A stretch of DNA of 64,000 nucleotides from Acidobacteriota bacterium (GTDB lineage: Bacteria; Acidobacteriota; Terriglobia; Terriglobales; Acidobacteriaceae). This document shows positions 11,376-20,992 of the stretch, piece by piece (position 1 is the stretch's first letter; each line of letters begins with the position of its first letter). Made by a program: the position numbers and the translations under genes. Location of the stretch: NCBI GenBank assembly GCA_021818105.1, contig JAKAFB010000010.1:1-64000 (forward strand), given 5' to 3'. The notes under the pieces were generated by a model that saw nothing but the letters and a program-made list of their open reading frames with translations, did not search any database and was not told the DNA's origin.

Positions 11376-12620
11376 ATGTCGAACTCCATCAAGATCTTTG
11401 TCTCGGCAGGCGAGGCCAGTGGAGAGCACTACGGCGCGCTGCTGATTGAGGCGCTCAAGTGTCGGCTGGAGGCAGTGGGGCAGCGTGCGGAGTTCTTTGG
11501 CATGGGCGGCCCACGCATGGTCAGCGCCGGGCTGGACTCTGTGGTCCGCGCCGAAGACATGGCCGTCATGGGCATCACGGAGGTTGTTCGGCACCTGCCG
11601 CGCATCTATCGCGAGTTCCGCCGCCTCAAGCGAACCATCCGCGACCGCCAGCCAGCAATCGCCGTGCTCATTGACTTCCCTGATATCCACTTCCGTTTGG
11701 CCGAGGAGTTCCACCGGCTCGGCGTCCCAGTGATTTACTTCGTCAGCCCGCAGCTCTGGGCGTGGAAGAAGCACCGCATCAAGCTCGTCCAGAAGTATGT
11801 GGACGAGATGCTTGTCATCTTTCCTTTTGAGGAGCCGTTTTACCGGGAGCACGGTGTACGAGCAGAATTTGTTGGGCATCCTCTGGCTGACCTGCCGATG
11901 CCTACAATCAGCCGCGAGGAGTTTGCCCGTTTGAATGGCCTTGACCCCGCGCGGATGTGGATAGGTCTGTTGCCTGGCAGCCGCGCCAAGGAGATTCGCG
12001 CCAACCTGCCGGAGATGCTGGCCGCCGCTCGGATGCTTGCCCAGCGGGGTTCCACGACGGGAGGCTCCCAGAGCCAATACGAATTTGTGGTTCCGCTAGC
12101 ACCCACCTTGAGCGCCGAACAGCGATCAGTGGTACAGGTGATGGTGAAGGAACTCGGCACCGGGTGCGATGTCCGGCTGGCCGAAGACGCGCGGGCCACG
12201 CTGTTTCACGTCCGCGCCTCGGTGGTTGCCAGTGGGACCGCGACGGTCGAGGCTGCCCTGATTGGCAATCCTTTTGTCGTGGTCTACAGGGTGTCTCCAC
12301 TTACCTATGCCATTGCCAAGCGCGTCGTAAAGGTTCCGCATGTTGCCATGACCAACCTGATTGCGGGCTCCCGTGTTGTGCCGGAATTAATCCAGGACGA
12401 CTTTCAGGCGATGAACATCATCCAACAGCTAGAGCCGTTGCTACCGGATGGGCTTGCACGTCAGTCCATGATGAAGGAGCTCAAGCGGATACGTGGCCAG
12501 CTCAGTTCCTGCCCTGTAGCAGCTGGGGGAACGCAGAGCGGAGCAATCGACCGGGCAGCAGCCATTACGCTGGAGCGGATAGGCGTGCTTTCCCCGGTCT
12601 CGCAATCCGTGCAATCCTGA
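11376..12620 (+). CDS. lpxB: Lipid-A-disaccharide synthase
   Basis: IFVSAGEASGEHYGALLIEAL, YFVSPQLWAWKKHRIK, FVGHPLAD. Confidence 0.95.
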   Translation: MSNSIKIFVSAGEASGEHYGALLIEALKCRLEAVGQRAEFFGMGGPRMVSAGLDSVVRAEDMAVMGITEVVRHLPRIYREFRRLKRTIRDRQPAIAVLIDFPDIHFRLAEEFHRLGVPVIYFVSPQLWAWKKHRIKLVQKYVDEMLVIFPFEEPFYREHGVRAEFVGHPLADLPMPTISREEFARLNGLDPARMWIGLLPGSRAKEIRANLPEMLAAARMLAQRGSTTGGSQSQYEFVVPLAPTLSAEQRSVVQVMVKELGTGCDVRLAEDARATLFHVRASVVASGTATVEAALIGNPFVVVYRVSPLTYAIAKRVVKVPHVAMTNLIAGSRVVPELIQDDFQAMNIIQQLEPLLPDGLARQSMMKELKRIRGQLSSCPVAAGGTQSGAIDRAAAITLERIGVLSPVSQSVQS

Positions 12621-12623
12621 AGT

Positions 12624-14702
12624 GTGCTGGAATTTGACCCGGGCAACTGCTGCCCGCTGGACGGCTGCAAAGCGATGATGACTGCTATGCACTCAAAAAT
12701 GCGATTGATGCTCGTTGAGTTTGGCCTGCGCCGTCTTTTCCTGGTGCTGGGCGTCCTTGCCTTGGGCGTACTTTCAATCCGGCCTGCTCTGCCCCAAGCG
12801 CCCGAGCGGCAGGGGCTCGACATTTCCGGCTACGTGATTGATGCTGAGCTGGACACAGCGACGCACCACCTGACGGCGAAGACCGTTGTCACCTTTACGG
12901 CGCCGGTCAATGCGCAGCAGGTAAGTTTTGGCTTTCATCCGGCGCTCAAGGTCACGAGCATAACCGATGACACCGGCAAGATCCTCACAGGCGAACGCCT
13001 GGCGGATGGAACAATCCGCGTGACGCCTGCCTCACCGCTGGTTTCCGGCCAGCCTTCACACTGGACCTTCCAGTACGACGGCGTCATTACCGGCAACGAA
13101 GACGGGCCGGTCGAAGGTTTGAAGCTGGCCGCGATTCAGGAACCTATCACATATCTTCTGTACCCGGCGCGCTGGTTCCCCATGGCGGGCTATATGACCG
13201 ACCGGTTCACCGCAGAGATTCATATGCGTGTGCCGCAGGGTATGCGCGTGTTTGCCAGCGGAGCGCAGGGTCCTTCGCATCCTGTGACACTGGCGAGTGG
13301 GAAGCCGGGCGACCAGTACGACTTCAAGTGGGACAAGCCGGGCTTTCCGGGCACGGTGATTGCCGGGCGCTTCCTGGGACCATTCACCGCCGGCAGCGTG
13401 AATGTCTACCTTACGGTGAGCCATCAGTCAGCGGGCAATGAGCTGGCGCAGACGGCATCCAAGGAGTTCGATTTCTTTACGGAAAGCTTTGGCATGCCTG
13501 AGTCCAGTCGGCTCAACGTCGTCGAACTTCCCGATGACACCCTGCCCATCGCCTGGGGGCCGGAGTTGGCGGCGATGATGGGTTCTCGCGTTGCTGACAA
13601 GTCGGGCGTCCGTCTGCTGGCCAACACGATCGCGCACCAGTGGTGGGGCTCTGAATTGAGCCCCCGCACACTCAACGATGCCTGGATTACCAATGGGATG
13701 GCGCGTTACGGCGAGTTGATGTACCTGGAAAATGAGAGCGGCAAGAATGCATTAAGGTCCGCACTGGAGGATGTAGCAGCAGGTGCTCTGGCCTATGACA
13801 CGATCCCGCTCTCAAGTGCAGGCAGGCTGAGCCCATTCTCTCCGGAGTTCCAGTCGATGACGCTCGAAAAAGGCGCCATGATCTTCCACATGCTCCGTGG
13901 CGAGATTGGTGACCAGGCATTTTTGGCCACGCTGAAGGGCGTCCTCAGCCAGTATACGGACCAGTCCATTCGCAGCAGCGACTTCGAGAAGGTGGCCGAA
14001 GCCCAGAGCCAGAAGCAACTTACGTCCTTCTTCTCGCAGTGGGTGGATGGTACGGGCGCCCCGACCTTTGTGAACAAATACACTGTTTATCGGCTGGGCA
14101 ATAACAAGGGATTTCGCACGATCGGGGACATTACGCAGGACCTCGACCTCTTCAACATGCCCGTGGATGTCCGTGTTGAGACGGACGGCAAGACGGTGAA
14201 CCAGAAGATCGACGTAGTCGGCACTGACTCGCAGTTTGTCATTGACACCTTTGGCCGGCCGCGGCGCATTACCATCGATCCTGATAACTGGGTGCTCAAG
14301 TCCACGCCGGACTTGCAGGTACGCATCGCGATTCTCAAAGGCCAGCAATTGGTAGCGCAGGGTGACCTGACCGGCGCTCTCGCGGCGTACCAGAAGGCAC
14401 TCGCCGCCAACCCGCAGAGCTCCCTTGCCAACTATCGCATCGGCGAAGTGCTCTTTACACAGCGGAACTTCCAGGCCAGCGTCAATGCCTATCGCGAAGC
14501 TCTGCGCGGTGATGATGTTCCCCCATGGACGGAGGTCTGGAGCCATATTCAGATTGGCAAGATCTTTGACATCACGGGCCAACGCGACCGGGCTGTAAAC
14601 GAGTACCGTCTTGCCATTCAGACCAATGACAATACCCAGGGCGCGCTGAACGAGGCCCGCCTCTACCTGCAAAAGCCCTACAAGCTACCCAATACTAACT
14701 AG
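12624..14702 (+). CDS. M1 aminopeptidase-fold protein with C-terminal TPR; zinc motif degenerate
   Basis: M1-like N-terminal beta domain; LANTIAHQWWG in place of AHExxHQWWG; C-terminal TPR-like repeats (DLTGALAAYQKALAANPQSSLANYRIGEVLF). Confidence 0.75.
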   Translation: MLEFDPGNCCPLDGCKAMMTAMHSKMRLMLVEFGLRRLFLVLGVLALGVLSIRPALPQAPERQGLDISGYVIDAELDTATHHLTAKTVVTFTAPVNAQQVSFGFHPALKVTSITDDTGKILTGERLADGTIRVTPASPLVSGQPSHWTFQYDGVITGNEDGPVEGLKLAAIQEPITYLLYPARWFPMAGYMTDRFTAEIHMRVPQGMRVFASGAQGPSHPVTLASGKPGDQYDFKWDKPGFPGTVIAGRFLGPFTAGSVNVYLTVSHQSAGNELAQTASKEFDFFTESFGMPESSRLNVVELPDDTLPIAWGPELAAMMGSRVADKSGVRLLANTIAHQWWGSELSPRTLNDAWITNGMARYGELMYLENESGKNALRSALEDVAAGALAYDTIPLSSAGRLSPFSPEFQSMTLEKGAMIFHMLRGEIGDQAFLATLKGVLSQYTDQSIRSSDFEKVAEAQSQKQLTSFFSQWVDGTGAPTFVNKYTVYRLGNNKGFRTIGDITQDLDLFNMPVDVRVETDGKTVNQKIDVVGTDSQFVIDTFGRPRRITIDPDNWVLKSTPDLQVRIAILKGQQLVAQGDLTGALAAYQKALAANPQSSLANYRIGEVLFTQRNFQASVNAYREALRGDDVPPWTEVWSHIQIGKIFDITGQRDRAVNEYRLAIQTNDNTQGALNEARLYLQKPYKLPNTN

Positions 14703-14723
14703 CCGGAACGCAGGGCAAAACGC

Positions 14724-14747
14724 ACGGCCAGCCCAAGGGCTGGCCGT
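14724..14747. terminator. Hairpin between convergent genes
   Basis: Perfect 11-bp inverted repeat ACGGCCAGCCC-AA-GGGCTGGCCGT. Confidence 0.55.
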
Positions 14748-14771
14748 CGTAGTTTCCACAGAAAGTGGGAG

Positions 14772-15323
14772 TTAGTCGTTGTTCGGTTCGGCACCGGCGG
14801 AAAGAACCTCGATCTTCACCGGAGCGAGTCCTGCCTTGGTCATGTGCAGCTTTCGAGCAGCGCCATAGGAGAGGTCGATGACCCGGCCCGGCTCAAGATC
14901 GCCGCGATCTGTGATTCGGACGATGACCGAGCGGTGGTTTTCCGTGTCTGTGACACGGACCCGTGTGCCAAAGGGGAGTGTCTTATGGCAGGCGGTCATC
15001 GCATACATGTTGAACCGTTCCCCACTCGCAGTGATGCGCCCATCGAAGGTCGATCCATACCAGGAGGCGATGCCTTGCAGTCTCCCGGCTTCCCGGTTGC
15101 CTGCTGCCTCTTGTGGCTCGCTCAGCTCGGGTGTGGAGTTGTTAGCCGCGGAAGCAGACGGCGCGGTCGCCGAAGGCGCGGACAGAAGCGCGGTCGCTTG
15201 CACGGTCTTTGCCGGAAGGGTAAGGACCATGCCAGCCAGCGCAACACAGGAGACACCCACCAGCAGCCAGAACTGCGGCGGATTTTCCCGGTTCACGTTG
15301 CTTGCGTTTCGTCGTATAACCAT
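14772..15323 (-). CDS. rlpA: RlpA-like septal ring lytic transglycosylase
   Basis: GIASWYGSTFDGRITASGERFNMYAMTACHKTLPFGTRVRVTDTENHRSVIVRITDRG. Confidence 0.9.
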   Translation of the reverse strand: MVIRRNASNVNRENPPQFWLLVGVSCVALAGMVLTLPAKTVQATALLSAPSATAPSASAANNSTPELSEPQEAAGNREAGRLQGIASWYGSTFDGRITASGERFNMYAMTACHKTLPFGTRVRVTDTENHRSVIVRITDRGDLEPGRVIDLSYGAARKLHMTKAGLAPVKIEVLSAGAEPNND

Positions 15324-15478
15324 CCCCTCATTTTACCGGTTTTGCTCCAGCATCCTCAACCATCTACAAGAGATACGCTCAATATTATGCGCATCTGTCA
15401 GCCCAGTTCTCTAAGACGCCAGCTAAACACCTGGGCCCATAGGAGTTACAAGTTGCACTAGAAAAGGTGCAAAAATAC

Positions 15479-15600
15479 ACCGGTTTCGCTCTACGGAACT
15501 GCTTCTATGTATCTTCGCCTTCGAGGCGGAGGACGTGAACAGCCTGTTTTAGGGCGAAACTAAGCCGCAGAGCGGAAATACTAGCACGAAATTGACCGGT
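15479..15600 (+). ncRNA. Candidate structured RNA (unassigned)
   Basis: Nested helices: GTTTCGC/GCGAAAC, CTGCTTC/GAACAG, ATGT/ACGT, CTTCGCC-TTCGA-GGCGGAG, CCGC-AGA-GCGG; T-G pairs read as U-G wobble only on + strand. Confidence 0.4.
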
Positions 15601-15765
15601 CGCGGGAGTGATGATGTCTGTGGATTTCCCCTATATATATGGATTGTGAATTGTCGCCAGCCAGACCCCGACTAGCCCATGCTCCTGCCATCACGTCGAT
15701 TTTGCCGATTAATTTGTGGACTTTGCTAGCGTGGAAACTGGGCAGAGGAAGAAAGGTGGGAGAAG

Positions 15766-16224
15766 ATGATGAGGCTGAGCGCGGTCGGGTTGAACTTATT
15801 GAGGCAGTCGGAGGGATTTAGTAGCCACACCTATCTGGACGTGGCTGGGTACCCGACCATTGGGTACGGCCACCGGCTGGTGCATCCGGAATCCTTTCCC
15901 AACGGCATTACTGAGGAGCAAGGTGAGAGGCTTCTGCTCTGCGACGTGGGTGAAGCGGAGCAGGCGGTGAGACGGCTGGTGAAGGTGGATTTGACCCAGG
16001 GCCAGTTTGACGCGCTGGTGGACTTTGTCTTCAATGTGGGTGCTGGGCGCCTGGAGGGATCGACCCTACTGCGAGAGCTGAATGCGGGGAAGCATGAGGA
16101 GGCAGCCGGCCAGCTTTTGCGCTGGGACCATGCAGGAGACGTGGAGGTTGCCAGCCTGAAGGCACGACGGGAGGCCGAGTTCCGCCTCTGGAACGGGCAA
16201 AGCGCTGCTCGTGAAGCGGCTTAG
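15766..16224 (+). CDS. Phage-type lysozyme (GH24, T4-like muramidase)
   Basis: LLRQSEGFSSHTYLDVAGYPTIGYGHRL (E-x-GxxTxGxGH) and QGQFDALVDFVFNVG. Confidence 0.9.
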   Translation: MMRLSAVGLNLLRQSEGFSSHTYLDVAGYPTIGYGHRLVHPESFPNGITEEQGERLLLCDVGEAEQAVRRLVKVDLTQGQFDALVDFVFNVGAGRLEGSTLLRELNAGKHEEAAGQLLRWDHAGDVEVASLKARREAEFRLWNGQSAAREAA

Positions 16225-16269
16225 AGAATTCCGAGGCCGCGAAGCGGGCAACGCGGCCTTGGCGCCATT

Positions 16270-17379
16270 GTGCATTGTGTCATGGCTCGCATAGACTGCC
16301 GGTACTGCGGTAGTGCAGTTTGGAACGTGCGGATGAAAAAGCGGACAACTCCACCAACCTTGAGTGAGGTAGCGCGGGCGGCCGGCGTTGGAACAACGAC
16401 CGTATCCCGCGTCATCAACGGGGGAGAACGAGTAAGCGCCAAGACGCTGGCACGCGTACGGCGAGTGATTGATGAGTTGGGATACATGCCGAATCAGGCG
16501 GCGCGCGTCCTGAAAGGCGACAGGACAAGGACCATCGGCCTGATTATTCCCAGCATTGCCGATCCCTTCTTTTCAAGCTGCGCCGAGGCCGCACAGGCTG
16601 TGGCGCGGGCCAACGACTCGCTGCTGATCGTGACGGCCTCGCATAACGATCCGCATACCGAACTTGAGAACGTCAACATTCTCATCAGCCATCGGGTCGA
16701 TGGACTGATACTGGCGCCTGCGAATTCGCAGGGCCAGGCGTTGCGCGAGTTACTGGACCGGCTTTCAGTGCCCGTAGTAGCCATTGACCGGCCTGTGACG
16801 AAGTCAAAGGTTGCCGCCGTGGTGTCAGACAACTTCAAGGGAGCGCGTTCGGCCACGCAACACTTGATTGACCACGGATACAGGCGCATTGTTTGCCTGA
16901 CGGGTGAAAGCACCCTGTTTACGATTCAGGAGCGCATTCGCGGCTATCGGGCCGCCGTGGAGGCTGCGGGACTGCCGTACAACCTGAACACCTCCATCAA
17001 GGACTACAAAAGCGCTGAATACGCCATCGAGAGCATGCTGGCCGGGGCAGATCCGCCGGACGCTCTCTTTACGCTGAAGAACAGTACCACGATGTTTGCA
17101 TTTGAGGTGCTGCAAAAGCTCAAGGTGCAGGTGCCGCAGAAAGTGTCACTGCTGGGATTCGATGATTTTGAGCTGGCCTCGGCTGTGCGGCCCTCCATCA
17201 GCGTGGTGCAGCAGCCCGTGGAGGAGATTGGACGCGTTGCAGCGGAACTGCTGTTTGATCAACTCATGGGTAGGAAGCATCCCAGCCTGTCAGCCCACGT
17301 CCGGCGCAGCGGGCCGGTGACACTCGAGACGCACTTAATTCGCCGCGCATCCTGCGGATGCATACCGGCTGCGGTCTGA
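16270..17379 (+). CDS. LacI-family transcriptional regulator
   Basis: PTLSEVARAAGVGTTTVSRVINGGERVSAKTLARV HTH and periplasmic-binding-like domain; true start probably near MKKRTTPPTLSEV. Confidence 0.93.
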   Translation: MHCVMARIDCRYCGSAVWNVRMKKRTTPPTLSEVARAAGVGTTTVSRVINGGERVSAKTLARVRRVIDELGYMPNQAARVLKGDRTRTIGLIIPSIADPFFSSCAEAAQAVARANDSLLIVTASHNDPHTELENVNILISHRVDGLILAPANSQGQALRELLDRLSVPVVAIDRPVTKSKVAAVVSDNFKGARSATQHLIDHGYRRIVCLTGESTLFTIQERIRGYRAAVEAAGLPYNLNTSIKDYKSAEYAIESMLAGADPPDALFTLKNSTTMFAFEVLQKLKVQVPQKVSLLGFDDFELASAVRPSISVVQQPVEEIGRVAAELLFDQLMGRKHPSLSAHVRRSGPVTLETHLIRRASCGCIPAAV

Positions 17380-17384
17380 AAAGG

Positions 17385-17423
17385 AACGAGCCCGCACCCC
17401 ACGGAACGGAGTGCGGGCTCGTT
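17385..17423. terminator. Terminator between convergent lacI-type gene and GH38 gene
   Basis: 13-bp perfect inverted repeat AACGAGCCCGCAC ... GTGCGGGCTCGTT. Confidence 0.65.
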
Positions 17424-17440
17424 GTGTCAGCAGGTCAGTC

Positions 17441-20400
17441 CTACTGGTGTTGCGGATAATCGACGCGCACCGTGAGGATCTCGTAGGGATGAATCGGCAC
17501 GGTGACCGTGTTGTTGGAGACGGAGAGCGGAGCGCCCTGCGGCTTCTCCATGAGGTTGGTGACGGTGGCGGAAGTGGCGCCCGGGGGCACGGAGATGCGC
17601 ACATTGCCTGATTTGCCGGCCCACTCGTAGACGCGGAAGATCAGGCCGTTGCTGTCCTCGGCCTTCTTGAGCGCAGTCAGCACCACATTTTCCGGCATGA
17701 CCGTGGCGTAGGAGTGCTGGGCGGGCAGGCTGCCGGTGTGGGCCTCCACCTGCTGGGCGTGGAGTGTGTAGTTGTACTCGTAGCCGTGCCGCACGGTGAG
17801 CGCCTGCTGCCAGTCACCGGCATGCGGATAGAGCGCGTAGGTGAAGTGCTGGTGGCCGCGGTCGGCTTCAGGATCAGGCCAGGTGGGCGAACGCAGCAGC
17901 GAGATGCGCAGCACGTTGTCCTTGTCGTCGTAGCCGTACTTTGAGTTGTTGATCAGGCTGAAGCCGTGCCGGCCATCGCCCAAGTCAGCCCAGCGCAGGG
18001 CCGGCACTTCGAACTGCGCCTTCTCCCAGCTGTTGTTGCGCGTGGTGGGGCGCTGGATGGCGCCGTAGGGGATTTCGTAGGTGGCCTTGTTGCTGGTGGC
18101 GGCCAGCGGGAATGCAGCCTTGAGCAGGACATGCGTCTCGTGCCAGTCGATGTCGCTGACCACGTTGACCTGGTCCGCGCCGTCGTCCAGGGTAATCTCC
18201 TGCGCGAACCTGGAGCTCTGCCAGGTGTGCGTCACACGAATCGCCGCGCGGAGCGGGCCCTTCTGCACCAGCTCAACCGAATCGGCCTTCTCGATCGGGA
18301 CAGCGTGATCGAGCGTGCCGTAGTCGATGTTCCACGCGTCGTATTCCTTGGGCAGGTCGTGGAAGGTCTGCAACTGGTTGCCGCAGGCGCCGGCGGCAAG
18401 CGACTCGAACTGCGTTTTCTTGTCGTAGAGGCTGGTGATGCAGCCGGTCTGCGGGTCAACCGTGACCTTGAGGGCCGCATTTTCCAGCGTGAGGCCACCG
18501 GCCTTCAGATCGCTGGCAAACGGCTTCTCGCCCGCAACGACGTGCAGCACCTTGTAGCCCATCGAGGGCACATCGCTGACCCGCAGCAGCAGCTGGAAGC
18601 GGTTGGTCTTCGCATCGCTCCTGAGCACCTGCGACGGGACAACATGATTCTCGGCGTCGAGCACATAGACGCCGTGTGGCGCCGGCTCGCGCATCTGTAC
18701 GTTGACGGTAACAGGGCCGGAGCGCTGCCATGCCAGCGGATTGAAGACCACGACCGGTACCCCGCTGGGCACGTTGGTGTCGATGCCGGCCGACAACGTG
18801 CGTAGCGCGTGCTGGGAGATTTCGCCGGTCGCCCAGTGCACCTGGTCGAAGTCCTGCTGCGCCTCCTTATAGATGATGCCGATGCCGGAGCCGGCCGCGA
18901 GATCGTGGAAGTCGTTAAAGGTAATCTTCTTCCAGGCTTCCGTGAGTTCATCGCCCGGATAGCGGTCGCCCTGTAGCCAGGCCAGCGCGGCATACTTCTC
19001 CGCATTCAGCGCCCATTCCTCGCTGTCGCGCATGTTGCGCTTCTGGCCGGCCTGCGTGGTCATCACGCCGCGGTGGTACTCGAAGTAAAGCTCGCTCTTC
19101 CACGTGGGAATGGCCACCTTGCCGGCCGGCGGCGTCGGCGGTGGAACATAGCCCCTGGCAATCGAGTCGTAGTCCCAGGTGCGCGATTCAGGAACCACCT
19201 TGCCCTCGAACTCCGTGAAGTAGCTCTGCGCCGTCCCGAAGCGCATCCTGGGCACAACCTTGTCAGGCTGCATCCAGTGGATGCCTTCATCGAGCATGGC
19301 GCGCGTGGGCCCGCCGCCATGATCCCCGATGCCGTACAGATCCATCATCTCCGTCAGCCCCGGCGTGTGCTCCCGCGCGATGGTGAAGTCACGCGCCAGA
19401 CGCACCGGATTCAGGTTATTGTTGGCATAGTCATGCGGAAAGTAGGTCAGCACCTTGCTGCCGTCCGGCGACTCCCACCAGAACAGCTTGAACGGGAACT
19501 GGTTGGTATCGTTCCACGCCGTCTTCTGCGTTACGAAATAGTCGATACCCGACTTCTTATAGATCTGCGGCAGCTGCCAGGTGTAGCCGAAGGAGTCCGG
19601 ATTCCAGCCGATGCGCACGTCTACGCCATATTCCATCTGGAACCAGCGCTTGCCGACAAGAATCGAGCGCACCTGCGCCTCGCCGTCGGGCATGTTCAGG
19701 TCCGGCTCCACCCACATGCCGCCCACGATCTCCCAGCGCCCTTCCTTGATACGCTTCTTGATCTCCGCGTTCATCTCCGGATACTTGTCGGCGATCCACG
19801 CGTTGTACTGCGCCGCAGACTGCGTGTAGGTGTAGTCGGGATACTCGTTCATCAGCTGCAAGGCCGTGCTGAACGTGCGCTTCACCACATCCACCGTCTC
19901 CGTCCACGGCCAGAGCCAGGCCGCATCGATATGCGAGTTGCCTGTCAGGTGCATCGTCGCCTGCTGCAGCGTCGGCCGCAGACCCTCCATGATCGCCTGA
20001 GACTGCTTGAGCGAGGCATCGAATTTGGCCTGATCCCCGCCGTCGAGCGCGGTGAGATCCACCGCGTCCAGCGCCTTCTCAAGAGTCGCCGTGTCACTGG
20101 ATACATTCCGGGAGATGCTCGGAATCATTAGCGCCGCAGAGAGATACTCCAGGCGCATGTCCTCGGGATTCGGGCGATTCTCGGCAAAATCGATCTTCAG
20201 CGTTGTGCCACCGAAGGTCTTCTTGTCCACCGTGTGCAACAGCTTCACGGCCACCAGGATCTTCTCCCCCGGCCGGGCATTATCCAACAGAACAATCGGT
20301 TCCAGATCGTCGCCCAGCGCCACGCGGCGGCCATTGAAATAAATAATCTCCGGCATCGGACCGTTGGCGTAGGCGGCAAAGTGAAACCAGATGCGCGCGC

Positions 20401-20776
20401 CCGTAAGGTCATAGCCGTGGAAGCTCTTGGGCACCTCGATCCAGTGACGGAACCAGCCCGCGTCTTCAGAGAGCTGAGTCCGCGCCTTCACCACCTGCCA
20501 CGACGAATCATCGAGATCCGCAGACTCACCATGCGCCAGATCGCCGGCATGATACCGCCACTCCTCGGCAGGCAGCGTGTTCAGCTCAGAAAGACGCTGG
20601 ACCACTGCCTGCGAATGGCCGCTCATCGACTTGACAACCTGCTCCGCCTGCTGCGCGGTCTGCGCGCGCGCCTGCAGGCAGCCGGGCATTCCAGCAATGA
20701 AGAACAAAAACAGAAGAAACACAGACCCCATACCCCATGGCCGAGCGCCCTTGCCGCAGACCGTGACTGTTCGCAT
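17441..20776 (-). CDS. Alpha-mannosidase, GH38
   Basis: GNSHIDAAWLWPWTETVDVVKRTFSTALQLMNEYPDYTYTQSAAQYNAWI, WVEPDLNMPDGE; signal peptide from MRTVTVCGK. Confidence 0.93.
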   Translation of the reverse strand: MRTVTVCGKGARPWGMGSVFLLFLFFIAGMPGCLQARAQTAQQAEQVVKSMSGHSQAVVQRLSELNTLPAEEWRYHAGDLAHGESADLDDSSWQVVKARTQLSEDAGWFRHWIEVPKSFHGYDLTGARIWFHFAAYANGPMPEIIYFNGRRVALGDDLEPIVLLDNARPGEKILVAVKLLHTVDKKTFGGTTLKIDFAENRPNPEDMRLEYLSAALMIPSISRNVSSDTATLEKALDAVDLTALDGGDQAKFDASLKQSQAIMEGLRPTLQQATMHLTGNSHIDAAWLWPWTETVDVVKRTFSTALQLMNEYPDYTYTQSAAQYNAWIADKYPEMNAEIKKRIKEGRWEIVGGMWVEPDLNMPDGEAQVRSILVGKRWFQMEYGVDVRIGWNPDSFGYTWQLPQIYKKSGIDYFVTQKTAWNDTNQFPFKLFWWESPDGSKVLTYFPHDYANNNLNPVRLARDFTIAREHTPGLTEMMDLYGIGDHGGGPTRAMLDEGIHWMQPDKVVPRMRFGTAQSYFTEFEGKVVPESRTWDYDSIARGYVPPPTPPAGKVAIPTWKSELYFEYHRGVMTTQAGQKRNMRDSEEWALNAEKYAALAWLQGDRYPGDELTEAWKKITFNDFHDLAAGSGIGIIYKEAQQDFDQVHWATGEISQHALRTLSAGIDTNVPSGVPVVVFNPLAWQRSGPVTVNVQMREPAPHGVYVLDAENHVVPSQVLRSDAKTNRFQLLLRVSDVPSMGYKVLHVVAGEKPFASDLKAGGLTLENAALKVTVDPQTGCITSLYDKKTQFESLAAGACGNQLQTFHDLPKEYDAWNIDYGTLDHAVPIEKADSVELVQKGPLRAAIRVTHTWQSSRFAQEITLDDGADQVNVVSDIDWHETHVLLKAAFPLAATSNKATYEIPYGAIQRPTTRNNSWEKAQFEVPALRWADLGDGRHGFSLINNSKYGYDDKDNVLRISLLRSPTWPDPEADRGHQHFTYALYPHAGDWQQALTVRHGYEYNYTLHAQQVEAHTGSLPAQHSYATVMPENVVLTALKKAEDSNGLIFRVYEWAGKSGNVRISVPPGATSATVTNLMEKPQGAPLSVSNNTVTVPIHPYEILTVRVDYPQHQ

Positions 20777-20992
20777 GTACCTTCTCCTCGCGCTATATGC
20801 GCCCGTCCAGGGATCGCGCGGAGAACCCCGCCCTCCCATGTACGTATCGCCGCGAATAATATCACGGATCATATAGAAGTGGAAACGATACCGTCGCTGG
20901 GCATACAACATGAAGTTGAGAAACTGAGCCAGGAGAATAGTTAGGCAGCAGGCGCCGTCTTCCTGGCAGTGCAATCGGCAATCACCGCATAG

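Noticed and set aside
19073-20131. 352-aa plus-strand ORF opposite GH38 mannosidase
   Set aside because: His/Arg/Leu-rich mirror translation of the GH38 coding sequence.
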